Part shown: positions 24,422 to 36,375 of the stretch, in pieces
How the letters are laid out: the number at the start of each line of letters is the position of its first letter
How positions within the stretch are numbered: the stretch's first letter is position 1
NCBI GenBank assembly: GCA_951812925.1
Contig: OX638372.1
Location: 2,356,001 to 2,420,000, forward strand
Direction: 5' to 3'
Source: Calliopum simillimum
Lineage: Eukaryota > Arthropoda > Insecta > Diptera > Lauxaniidae
Length of the DNA stretch: 64,000 bases
Translations under genes and position numbers: made by a program
The notes under the pieces: generated by a model
The model's database searches: none
What the model saw: the letters and a program-made list of their open reading frames with translations, nothing else
Told to the model about the DNA's origin: nothing

Positions 24422-25147
24422 TTATTTTATATAAAAATATTTTACTTTTTTCTTAAGATTCTTCATAAAGTATTGTACAGTTGTTTCGTCGACAGTACCG
24501 TACGACCTTCGCCACTTATTTTTAAAATCTTTTAAATTTTTTGCAGTGCTTTTACTCTTCTGAAAATCTGATTTCATTAGAGCCCAATGTCTCTCAATAG
24601 GTCGAAGCTGTGGGCAGTTAGGTGGATTCGCATTTTTGGGAACAAAATTTAAATTATTGCTTTTGTACCATTTTATGGTGGCTCTAGAGTAGTGAGAGGT
24701 TGCCAGAACATTACAGTACCTCCGTGCTCACGAATAAATGGCAAAAAACGTTTTTCAGAGTATTCATCAATAAAAATTTTTGAGTTAATTGTGCCCAGTG
24801 TTACATAAAAAATGTTCCTCAGACCGCAGGTGCATATGGCCTGCCAAACCATATACTGCTTGGGAATTTTTGTAATTTTCTTCTCTTTAAATTTGCTCTG
24901 TATCTGCCCCTCCTCCAAACAGGTGTAAAATTTGTGTCTTGTTAGCTGTTTAAAATCTGCCTGCTTAAAATCTGCCTTAACGTATGTTTCATCGTCCATT
25001 ATGTAGCAGTCAAATTAAGTCAGGTAACCGACATATAACTTTCGAGCTCACTTTTGAGCCTGCTTTGACTGCTTTTCATCGGAACGGTTTGGTACTTTTT
25101 GAACTCTGTAGGTTCTTAGCTTAAGTTCTTTCTTTAGTCTGTTTATA
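24422..25147 (-). pseudogene. DD37E mariner-like transposase relic
   Basis: This is a transposase of the Tc1/mariner superfamily. Read on minus, a partial N-terminal region (INRLKKELKLRTYRV, about 25145-25055) leads after a frameshift to the first catalytic block MDDETYVKADFKQ (24999 down), then MVWQAICTCG and FIREHGG. At 24712-24702 a deletion removes the second catalytic aspartate: FW is followed by five bases and then, in a shifted frame, by SHYSR. The frame then continues through NPPNCPQLRPIERHWALMK, where E is the third catalytic residue, to a stop at 24422. From the position of the lost D to this E the spacing fits the 37 residues of the ITmD37E group. KADFKQADFKQ is a local duplication. 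The helix-turn-helix start is missing. It is non-functional. Confidence 0.8.
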
Positions 25148-27111
25148 GAAAGGGTGTAGGGTATAAAAAGAAAAAAAAAAAAAAAAAATAATAAATCTGG
25201 TAAATTTTTTTAAATGCCATTTTATTGAAAAAATCACTAACTTAAACTAAAAGAAAATCCGAAAAAACTTTCTATGATCACGTCATTTTGTTATGAATGT
25301 TCCAATCTTTAAGCTGTATGTTTTAACAAAATGGCGCTTGGAAAAGAGAAATTTTGCTTAAAAATATTGCAAACTATTGCCTGGATGTAGAATGTACGAT
25401 GGTCATATATGGTGTTTTGAGGTGCAAAAAACATACACATATATATTTCACAAGCTCTTTCATATTTGTAGGTAACCATTTTCTAAAAATTGTTTTTATT
25501 TTTTTACTCGAACATGCATTCTGAAGAGAATTCTCCAACAAACTTCTGATCGCTTTCCAACTTAATATTACCTGTGGTGAGAAAATTAAAAAAGCTAATA
25601 AAAGGATAACTTTGAAATGAAAATGGGATAAAAAAGGTAAAAACTATAATTATCAAAGAGATCTATGTCTTGCTCTGAAAAAGTTTTTGTGTATAAATAG
25701 ATAGTACCTGGAGACCGATCCCTGCTCGGTCGAAAATCTGATATGATAATTTTTTATTCATATTTTGTGAAGAAATTCGTATCTTATCGCCTCCAATTTT
25801 CATGCTTTCAAAATTATAAATTTGCCGATGAGAACAATAGTAAGAAAAAACTCGGAAAGTAACAAATAGTGTCGAAAAATATCAAAAACTCAAAATTTTT
25901 TGCGGTGAAATAGAATACCCTAAAATAAATAAATGGTATACGTATGTGCCAGACACCCAAAATATTTCGTCTTTTGTATGGAGGCTGAAATATCTTATCT
26001 TCAAAGGATTGGTGGGAAAAAGTCTCATTGGAAAAATCCGAAAGGATATTTTAATAAGAAAAAGAGTGGCTATTTCGTGCCATTGATAAAAAAGAATTTC
26101 ACCTTTTCTTGTAGCAATGCTGTAAGGCTGAACACAGCGTTTTCTTCAACTTCAAACAAGGATATTTCAAAATCCTACAGGTATAATGACAGTTTTGCTG
26201 ATGAAGACGGATTCAGCGTCAAAAAGTACATAAGTCTGCATATAAGAAATAAAAAGTTCATTCCATTTGTTTTTTGTTTTGTGCCTGAGTTATTAACTAA
26301 AATTTTTATTTTGGTAAAAAGTGGGAGTGGCAATTATTGAACAACGCCCACTTTTCGTTATGCTTTAGATACTCATGATCCAAATTTTATCAAAATATAT
26401 TGTACTATTTCCGAGAAATAGCATTTAATGTGTTTTACTTGTATGGGAGGATCCACGCGCACAGGCGATATTTTGACCACTTTCAAGTCGCATGTGTCTA
26501 ATAGCAAGCTGACTCCCTATAGTTAAATTCAGAAAGATTGCTTAAGTAGTTTTCTTTTAATAGCATATTTTATTTTTGTGGGCGGTGCCACGTCCTTCAT
26601 CGAATTTTTCCAATATTAAAGCATATTACATATTAATACTTGTTTTTAAGGGTACAATCTCTTAAATTTTCATTAAAATTGTTGGAGTCGTTTTCGAGTA
26701 ATATTGAGTCAAAATTTTCAAGGGCTAAAAAGTGGGCGTGGCACTTTTTTGATCCCTCCCACATTTTCTTTGTTACAAGGTATTATTAATCCGTACCCGC
26801 TCACCAAATTTTATCTAAATACCTTGTATGGTTTACGAGTAATGACTAAATCAAATTTAAAATTTAAGGCTAAGCCACGCCCTCTGGTGAGCATTTGCAA
26901 AGTTCAAACCTAGCTCATTCTTCATTGTATGCTAATTTCTAACTCTATTCCAAGTTTCATTAAAATCGCTGTAGCCGTTTTCGAGAAAAAGTTTTGGCAC
27001 AGAAATAAGTACAAAAAAACAAACAAACAAACATACAATTTTAGCTCGTATAAGAAGAGAAGATTAGTTTTGTAGTAACTGATCAATTGTTCCTAACATT
27101 TATATATATTG
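25148..27111. other. Non-coding interval, degenerate repeat DNA
   Basis: At 26300-26900 the words GTGGGCGTGGC, GGCGGTGCCACGTCC and CCACGCCC recur, followed by AAAATCGCTGTAGCCGTTTTCGAG, part of a commonly seen insect repeat tail (26955-26990), and CAAA repeats (27010-27035). The 135-codon open frame at 25933-26340 shows no domain that I recognise and lies in this repeat context. Confidence 0.4.
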
Positions 27112-27113
27112 TA

Positions 27114-27991
27114 GGGTAAGGGAGGGAAATATGGACCACCCATCTCTCTTTTTTAAATAAAACCCAAAATACATAAAACAAAACAATTAATTTTATGTCA
27201 TTCAGTAAAGGAAACAATTTACCTTTATTCTGATTCACTTTTAGATAAATATCTCATCAGGATAAAGAAAAAAAATTAAAAACTGAAAATACTCAAAATG
27301 AAGATAAAAAAAAAGTGTAGTGTAATATGGACCATATAGTCCATTTGGTACAGATGTTGCATATAAAAATGTCACTTCCACATTCGGCACATTTTTCATG
27401 ACTCCAAGAGCGTCAGATTACACATTCAACCCAAAATTCGCCACGTCGATCTTCTGAGTAAAGTGTATTACATTATATGGATTTTTTTAAAATTTTTTTC
27501 CTTTGTAGTTAACGAATAAAATATAATGACCATCAGACTCGTCATGAAAACTGCAACTAGATTCCCCATCTGAAAAAGATTATAAATACATTTGTTTTTG
27601 AGGCTTTTTTCTTTGGTGGTCCATATTACCCACAGCACGTGTTGGTGAAAGAAATGGTTTTTTTTTATCAAAACTCTTTTGGTTAACGAACTTATTTGTG
27701 CTTATAAATTATGAATGGTATTCACTGACTTTATATAATTAACCATTTATTTTAAAACGCGATGTCTTTAAAGTGAAATAATGAAATATACTCACTAGAA
27801 AAAAATCTTTTTTTTAGAAAAATTAACTTTACAGAAACATGCGACTTCACCGAACGCTAAAATCACCCTATTATAAGCTTTAGGTATAAGCGTTAAGTTT
27901 AAACATGAATAACGGTAAATCCTATGTATGCAGTGGGAAATAACCGTGTGGTCCATATTACCCACGTAGTCCATATTTCCCTCCCTTACCC
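27114..27991. mobile_element. TA-flanked MITE with 24-bp inverted ends, 878 bp
   Basis: GGGTAAGGGAGGGAAATATG starts at 27114 and its exact reverse complement ends at 27991, with TA on both sides (27112-27113, 27992-27993). Inside, TGGTCCATATTACCCAC-type words recur near the right end (27616-27632 and 27950-27966) and related ATATGGACC words occur near the left (27128-27136, 27331-27339), suggesting subterminal binding sites. No transposase. It is probably a Tc1/mariner/pogo derivative. Confidence 0.75.
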
Positions 27992-27993
27992 TA

Positions 27994-30900
27994 TTATTAT
28001 TTAAGTGAAATGTGTACAATATTTTGAATAAATCAAACATTGTTCTTATGAAATCGCTACATCATTTATTCGATTTTCAACATTTACATATAAAATTTTA
28101 AAATTCTCTCCATGTATCGTAGAACTTCACCGCCAAGAGATACAACTCAAAGAAGTAAAAAAAAATCAGAAAAAAATTGTTATGGAGCTACTTGGTTGCG
28201 CACTTTGCAGCGCAATTAAAATAAAAAGAAAATGTACCAGAAATAATTGTGTGCGAAAAAAGTAACAAAAGGAAGAAACCCACTGTAGTGGGATATAAAG
28301 AAAGCACTTTTTGTGTAAAAAAAAAACGCAGGAAATTGAAGAGAACATTTGAACGTAAATGGACCTAAAATGAAGAAAGATGTAGAAAACAAATCTGAAG
28401 CAGAACTCATTTTTAGTAACGGGCATAAAAAGCACATTTGGTTGTAAAAAAGCACCTTTAAGTTTATTGAGGGCCTTAAACAAGCTAAAAGCGCATTTAA
28501 AGCATAAAGCAACACCTACTTAGCACGCATTAACACACACCCGCTTCCACAAAAACAAATCTACTTTAACTAATAATAAGCCAAAAGCTTATACACACAT
28601 ACATGCATAGCAAGAAGAGAGAGAGAACGCTGATATTTAATTTTATGCAAAACGAACAACGAATACGCGCCCTAAAATATGCAACAATAAATAAATTAAA
28701 AAAAAAAAAGTAATCACAATAATCGCCATAAAATAAAATTAATAAAAATGGTTTACGGTAGCGACCACAAAGGACCAACAACAGCAGCAACAACAACAAC
28801 AATGAAAGCCACAGCATAAATAAAAATTAAGCACAACAAACAGACCACCCCTGGTCTACGCCCCCACAACTCGCTACCTGGCATACGACGACGATTTTTA
28901 CGGCTTTTCAAAAAGTTGTTGCTGTAGCGCGATGAAAAAAACAAATAAAGGTTCTGCGGAAAAAAACACTAAATGACCCTCTCAACACTCTGACACACAA
29001 GTGACCAACTCCACCGACAGCCCCTGCTGCAGAAGAAGACGAAGAAGAAATGTGGCTAAACAAATTGTTTAACGCGTGTTAGTTGTTTTTGCCAGCAGAA
29101 GGACCCACCACCTGCAGCCTCACACACTTCCAAGGCGAGAGTTGGTGGATTGTTGCGCACAGCCGAAAAGCTCTCTACTCTCTACGCCTAATTAAAGCCA
29201 TCGAAAACTTCCGATAATAAAAAATAATTAACTATGGCGTGAATCGCGCGCCAATGAGCCGAACAAAGCCAAGTCAACATTAAAAGGCCCAAAACGAGTT
29301 GAAATTTATTTTATTTAATTGTGGGACAAAATAAAACAAGAAAAAAATGATTGCGGTTTCGTCGAAAAGCGACAATCGAGCTGAAGTAGAAGGATCAGCA
29401 GAGGACCTGCAGCTGCGTTTATTAGTTTCAGATTTGTTGCCTTTCAATTTCAACTTCAACACTTTTACTTGTGCGGGGGACGGAGGTTGGAGGGAGAACA
29501 AGTCAAGTGCTAAAGTTGTGCCCAACTAATCGTTTGTGGACACACGTTTTATCCTCCTTTGTCTTTTTGCATAACAAAGAAAGAAAAAAACGAAATGAGT
29601 GTCGTCCTTTTTTTTTTTGGGCTTCTATTTTTCTTTTCCTTATGCTATCCATTCCATTCCATAATCGATTGCATTGAAATTTTCGCCATATTTTCTATCT
29701 CGTTGTTGTTGTCGCCGCTTACCCATGCCACTTTATGATTTCGAGTGTTTTATGGTCAATTTGACGAATGGCTTTTAAGGATGGGTTAAGAAAATGTGTT
29801 TTCTTTCTTTTCTGTTCCCTTTTTCTTTCTTTTCTTTTTGTGCACCAAGTGTTGGCTTGTTGTCCTGTCGTGTATCCTGTATTTAAGTCGTTTGTCTTGC
29901 GATGGCAACAATCGATAAGCGATCCACTTGTCGCTTTGTTGTTTCGGCTAATTTTATCCTTTGTAAGTAATACGTTGTGCCATAAACCAGAAAAATTGAT
30001 GACGCCAGAATTGAGAGGGAGAACTGAAAGCGTTTCGGCCGATTAATTGCATTTGTTGTCGCAAAGTCAAAGTAGTTGGAATGATTAAGCGGTTTGCAAG
30101 TTAGCCAGGTGTGGAATAACGAAGTCGAGATAAGGAGAGTTTACTGTTGTATGAAAAATTAAAACGGTATAATGAATTAAGTTAAGGACACTAACGAAGG
30201 AATATACAGGTGTAGCAAATTTAGGAAAGCTAACAGAACACCTAAAGACCAAAGGCATTTCAGTGTTTAATTTTTCTTAAAATCTTTCACAGATGTCGCT
30301 ACACGAATTTTTGCCAACCTTAGAAGGGTGTATTGTTATAAATGCGCCTCATACTTGAAGTCATATCTGATCGATTCTTCGAGAGAATGCACCAAATTTC
30401 AGACCAACCATCTCTGCTTGCGCTAAAATATTTTGACATGAAATTTTACTGAATTTACCTTGACATATTTTGTTTTATTTTGGCCTGTTTAGTATGTGTA
30501 AGCTAGTGTTATCATTTGTTGAAGTAAATGTGGTATCTCAACTCAACACGAATGTAATTTAAGCCTTTGATACTTTTACTTTATTTGATGTTAACTCATA
30601 AGGTAAGGATCTAATTTGTAAATTTTGGAGATAATTTTAATGAGGTAGCCTCAAAACAGAAATTTTTGAATTTTGAATATTTTTGAATTTGCTTGATGTG
30701 CTTTTTTCATGTTGGACAATTCACTTCTTACAAGTTTGCCCATATATGAAAAATATGTGTAACTGGGTCAAGTACTTCACACACAAACAACTCTCACATA
30801 TAAAAACTGATTTAATTAAAATGTTTTAATTCACTAAATTCATATCCTTACTCATTGCGTTAAAATGCTTTAACCTTCATCTCCGAATTGCAAAATATCA

Positions 30901-33279
30901 GTTTCTATTACTGCTGCTTCATGTCAGATACCAGAGGCATTGATTCAATCGCCGAAACTCATTTACTAATGGCATCTACGTGCCGCTATGTTGCTATTAG
31001 TTTTCCAAAAGCCCCACAATCCTCACAACAACATCCTGTGAGATGCAACTGTGGATTCAGTAGCAGCAGCGGTTGCTCCATCAAATGAAGCATCATTACC
31101 CATACAGGTATTCAATTAGCTCGGCGATTATCCTTTATAGTCAAAAACTTATTCCTCTGCATTAAAACAAAAGTCGAATTGAAATTGAAGTTTTCGTTTG
31201 ATTTTTCCCTTTTTTTGTTTCAATAAAACTCCCATGTGCAACGTAGTAAAGCTGAACATTAGCTGGAAAAATCTATTGATTTTGATTCAACGAATGTGTG
31301 CAAAAGGGAAAAATAGAAATGCGAATGGAAGTGGGGGAATACACAGTTGGGGCTGTAAGCGAAAGCAGGTTTTCAAATTAAATACAGTTATTTGGAACAG
31401 ATCGTAATGCGTGTTACGTGCCTGGGCGCGTTCTATTACAAAAAAACTAATACGTTGATGAAAGTCGGTCACATTTTTCAAAGCTCTGTGGGAGCTCTGG
31501 GGGAATCAAGACTGTAAATACAACATGAAGTGTGGTCGCTCAAAATTATAATAAAAGTTAAGAGCGTGCGACCAAATAATTGGATCAACTTAAAGCAAAA
31601 CCAAATTTGTAGCAAATAAATGATTGCATACTTTTTTGCTGAATTTAATGAAACTTTATTTGTTTTTTTGAAGTGAACGCATGAAACGAAAATTCAGTTT
31701 CATTTTTTCAAAAAAATGTTTCCGCTCGAGCACTAAAACTTATGGAGTCACAATTGAAATACATGCTCGAGTGCCAAAAAGTATGCAACGAAAACAACAA
31801 AAAAAGCAACTGCAATGAATTTTGCGCTGCAATGAGTCAGATACATTGCCAGCAGAGGCGGGGCGGTGGGTTGGGGCATACCATTTAGCTTAATTATTTA
31901 AAAGTTGCGACACTGAACTACATTTGAATTTTACACAAACAAAAAACAAACAGCGAAAGCGACGTTAAATGAAAGACTCTGCAGATGAAATGAATTTGGC
32001 AGCAGCGGCAAGATGCGCCATGCGATGTCGCGCGCTTTGTTGCGCGACGCGACGCAATGTTGTTATAAAACCGTAACGTAACGTAACGTAACGTAATGCA
32101 ATGTAAAATAATGTGCTTTTATAATGTAATTGCAATTCGTAATGCATTAGCGCACTCTTTTTACGGACCAACTCTGACTGACTATGACTCTTTGCATATG
32201 CGAATGCATACAAATGTACAATTTATGTGTATGGAGGAGTTCCTCTTTTTTCTTCCACTTCTTCTGTTTTAGCTGTGGCTTGCAAATTCAACAAGACATG
32301 CCAGCATAAAACATGGACCAGTCAAGTAGCCAACTTCATCAGCAGCAAAAACAACAAAATGCTGCATATACTCGCACACACACACACACTCACACACACA
32401 AAAGGATTGTAAACAGGATTAAAATTTAATGTAACTTAGAGAGGAACGCTCGCAGTCTGCTGGTCGTTGGTCTGTTTCTGTGGCCGCCGCACTATGTAAC
32501 ATCACATAGCGATCATAAAAAGGACACCAAATTGGCGGCAAAATAAACAGCGACTGCAGCGTAGGAAATTAAATTATTCACTTGCATCAAATGGACGAAG
32601 AAAAAAGAAACTTTTGTATTTTTAATGCACAATAAAAGTAAAATAGCGGAAAGGAAGAAACTTTTTGTTATTATTTAATTTGTGCCCCAATTTCGGCGAA
32701 ATTAATTGGACTTTATATTACTATTTTGTTTTTTGTTTTTTTTTGCAAGATAAGTTTGGTTTAAACTTTTCCAACTTACTTATGAGCTATTAAATGAAGA
32801 ACATCTAACTGGGCCTCGGTTTACGAGCAAATTCTGATATAATTTATTTATTTGAATTGACTCTAGTCCTCAAGAGATCCTTGCTTTCGAGCACAAAAAT
32901 AGCTGTTTTGAGGCATACTCGAAATTATATCACCCTTGGAGTAAACACCATTATTCATTTCTGCTTACGCTAACAGATGGCTATCAACTTCTTCACTGTA
33001 ATTTACTTTCCAATTTTTCCAATTGGGTCCGTATTTTCCGAATTATCCTACATTGAAGTAAAGGTGCTCCATACAAACAACTAAATTATATTTGAATAGA
33101 GTTAAGATTACTTTCTCCGATAGATGATAATTCGGAAAGTGAGATTGTAATTGAAAAGGTACACATTTCTTCGTCAAAAGGGCAATTTTTGCATATTTTG
33201 GCAAAGATATCTTGAGGACTACTGCCAGCTCGATAAATCTGGTATTATTTTCGCATTCAGTAGAAGAAGAAGTAAAACT
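27994..33279. other. Non-coding interval, about 5.3 kb without recognised elements
   Basis: This is the longest stretch without a recognisable transposon. It holds CA-rich, CAA-rich and GAA/GAAGAC-rich tracts (28770-28805, 29035-29050, 32375-32400), and a short pentamer array (32072-32096). Open frames overlap on both strands (for example 28166-28515, 29280-29529) without family features. Its relatively even composition could reflect an intron or a regulatory region of a nearby host gene, but no exon or splice structure can be shown. Confidence 0.4.
32072..32096. repeat. Five tandem CGTAA pentamers
   Basis: CGTAA is repeated five times, followed by a diverged unit at 32097 onward. A small microsatellite with no known role. 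Confidence 0.8.
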
Positions 33280-33420
33280 GTACGTAATACTTTATTTTTG
33301 AAAAAATTTTACCAGAATTTCCAGTCAAAATAGTGACAACTCCCAACTTTACCTTACCGTTTTAGTCAATTCAGAATTTTCCAATAACCTTACACTCTTG
33401 AAAGTTTTTTGAAAAAAAAA
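33280..33420. repeat. Dispersed repeat fragment, mate at 47330-47470
   Basis: The phrases CAGAATTTCCAGTCAAAATAG and AGTCAATTCAGAATTTT align with CAGAATTTCAAGTGAAAATAG and AGTCAATTCAGAATTTT at 47361-47381 and 47422-47438. The 33 kb copy stops at a poly-A that passes directly into the AAGACC array; the 47 kb copy continues without any hexamers. Confidence 0.65.
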
Positions 33421-33426
33421 AAAAAA

Positions 33427-34806
33427 AAGACCAAGACCAAGACCAAGACCAAGACCAAGACCAAGACCAAGACCAAGACCAAGACCAAGACCAAGACCAA
33501 GACCAAGACCAAGACCAAGACCAAGACCAAGACCAAGACCAAGACCAAGACCAAGACCAAGACCAAGACCAAGACCAAGACCAAGACCAAGACCAAGACC
33601 AAGACCAAGACCAAGACCAAGACCAAGACCAAGACCAAGACCAAGACCAAGACCAAGACCAAGACCAAGACCAAGACCAAGACCAAGACCAAGACCAAGA
33701 CCAAGACCAAGACCAAGACCAAGACCAAGACCAAGACCAAGACCAAGACCAAGACCAAGACCAAGACCAAGACCAAGACCAAGACCAAGACCAAGACCAA
33801 GACCAAGACCAAGACCAAGACCAAGACCAAGACCAAGACCAAGACCAAGACCAAGACCAAGACCAAGACCAAGACCAAGACCAAGACCAAGACCAAGACC
33901 AAGACCAAGACCAAGACCAAGACCAAGACCAAGACCAAGACCAAGACCAAGACCAAGACCAAGACCAAGACCAAGACCAAGACCAAGACCAAGACCAAGA
34001 CCAAGACCAAGACCAAGACCAAGACCAAGACCAAGACCAAGACCAAGACCAAGACCAAGACCAAGACCAAGACCAAGACCAAGACCAAGACCAAGACCAA
34101 GACCAAGACCAAGACCAAGACCAAGACCAAGACCAAGACCAAGACCAAGACCAAGACCAAGACCAAGACCAAGACCAAGACCAAGACCAAGACCAAGACC
34201 AAGACCAAGACCAAGACCAAGACCAAGACCAAGACCAAGACCAAGACCAAGACCAAGACCAAGACCAAGACCAAGACCAAGACCAAGACCAAGACCAAGA
34301 CCAAGACCAAGACCAAGACCAAGACCAAGACCAAGACCAAGACCAAGACCAAGACCAAGACCAAGACCAAGACCAAGACCAAGACCAAGACCAAGACCAA
34401 GACCAAGACCAAGACCAAGACCAAGACCAAGACCAAGACCAAGACCAAGACCAAGACCAAGACCAAGACCAAGACCAAGACCAAGACCAAGACCAAGACC
34501 AAGACCAAGACCAAGACCAAGACCAAGACCAAGACCAAGACCAAGACCAAGACCAAGACCAAGACCAAGACCAAGACCAAGACCAAGACCAAGACCAAGA
34601 CCAAGACCAAGACCAAGACCAAGACCAAGACCAAGACCAAGACCAAGACCAAGACCAAGACCAAGACCAAGACCAAGACCAAGACCAAGACCAAGACCAA
34701 GACCAAGACCAAGACCAAGACCAAGACCAAGACCAAGACCAAGACCAAGACCAAGACCAAGACCAAGACCAAGACCAAGACCAAGACCAAGACCATGACC
34801 AAGACC
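33427..34806. repeat. AAGACC hexanucleotide array, 230 units
   Basis: The unit AAGACC (minus strand GGTCTT) is repeated for 1,380 bp, exactly 230 units. I see one substitution only, A to T at 34796. Because the unit has no stop in any frame, all six frames are open and would read as dipeptide runs (Lys-Thr, Arg-Pro, Asp-Gln; Gly-Leu, Trp-Ser, Val-Leu). These frames are by-products of the repeat; I do not annotate them as genes. The left edge is a poly-A of a dispersed repeat; the right edge is AAGATCACTAG. Such homogeneity indicates very recent expansion, or an assembly collapse/extension artefact. Confidence 0.95.
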
Positions 34807-36373
34807 AAAGATCACTAGTAGCAGTTTTTATCAAAATAAGTTTTCACAAATATGGTTTACGCACAATTGTTTCAATTTGCATAGTAATTGTTTAAGCAAT
34901 CATTTGATCGTTTTGTAAATCTCAATACAAAAACGGAGGATTTAGAAAGTTTAACAAACAAGCATAGTGCATACGATAATATAACGCGAGGATTATGTGA
35001 AAAAATCGATATATTCGATATATTTGCAAGCTCTTTAAAGTCCATAAATCATATCCATTAAATCTATCAAAGTATTCACCATTCCAGAAATATTTTCCAT
35101 TGTTTTCACATTGCATTTCTTTTGTCGGCATTTCTCATGGTACGCACAGAAGTTATCCGAACGTCAGTTTCCAATATGGTACACTTACAATGACAACATT
35201 CAGTCATCTGCGACATCAAGACAACAGACGGAAGTTTTTTACCTGTTGGCTATAAAATTTATACCATCAGATTGTCTCGCTCTCAAAAGGTCGTAAAAAT
35301 ACATGAAACATGAAAATACGCAAGAAATTTTAACAAAAACATGAATATTACTTTGTGAAAATAACATTTAAAATTGAGTTTTGACATTAAGAGGGAACAC
35401 AAAAAAAAAAAAAAAATGGAAAGTTACGCCAAAGCATGAAATATGAGGGAGGGAGAACGGGGGCTGGAGCAGCATTGCAACAACACACGAATAAGAGAAA
35501 GTTTAAACAAAGTTTTCTTTGTTGGTTGTTTGAAAATAAAAAAAACGAATAAATAAAAATGAAATAACATGAGAGTAGAAATTGTGAGGCCTAAGGGTCG
35601 TTTTTGTTTAAATTTTTAAAGGAAATTAGTTGTATACAAGAAAATATAAAAAAAATAAAAAAACAAAAAAAGAATCTTTTTTTTTTTTAAATACAAAAGT
35701 GAAAAAAAAAAAGATTAAAACGAAACCCATTGCACAAGGTAGGGCGTTTAGCCTTACAGCGGTAAATGAGTGTAAAAAAGTTTTTTAATTTGAGCAGTAA
35801 AATATGTTAAGGCAGCCATATTGCTTTTGCTCCCTCGTCGTCTTCTTCTTTGTATTGCGCTTCAGATTTGCAACAAACCACTGTTGGTGTCCATTTTGCA
35901 AGGGTGCTAAGTCGAAAAGGATGCCGCAGCAGGAGTTTATTGTAAGAAGTGCTTTGTTGAAAGTTAAAAATATTGTTGTTTTTTGTTTTTTATAAAAGTG
36001 TAAAACTTCTTTAAGTAGCCAATTAAAATTATTTGTGTAGAGGCATCTTTCACAGTTTTATTCTTTGATATGCAGTTACTTTCTATATCAATATATCAAA
36101 AACCAAATTTTAATTAAAAAAAAAAATAAAGAAAAAACAGATCCAAAATCACGGTGTCCAATGTGGTAGGCCTGGGTGTTCACTACATGTGAGGTTAGTG
36201 GTCACATAAATTAAAAAAAATTTAAATACGCGTTCAACTTAGCACTCGTGTTAAATTAAAACAAAAAAAAAAAAAAAAACAAAAAAAAAAATCTTTTTTC
36301 CAACGATATAAATTTAGGACCTTGAGACTTTTATTCTTTTATTCAAAAAGTTTTACTCGAACAAATAAAAGTT
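34807..36373. other. Non-coding interval, A/T-tract rich
   Basis: Many poly-A and poly-T runs (35400-35416, 35680-35710, 36118-36128, 36258-36292). No gene, tRNA or transposon end recognised. Confidence 0.45.
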
Positions 36374-36375
36374 TA

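Noticed and set aside
33427..34806. Telomeric or centromeric origin of the hexamer array
   Set aside because: The unit is not the insect TTAGG type, the array is bounded by ordinary repeats on both sides, and only one block exists here.
33349..34834. Several open frames of about 470-490 codons on both strands
   Set aside because: They are the six readings of the AAGACC array and consist of dipeptide runs. No start context, domain or unique sequence supports a gene.
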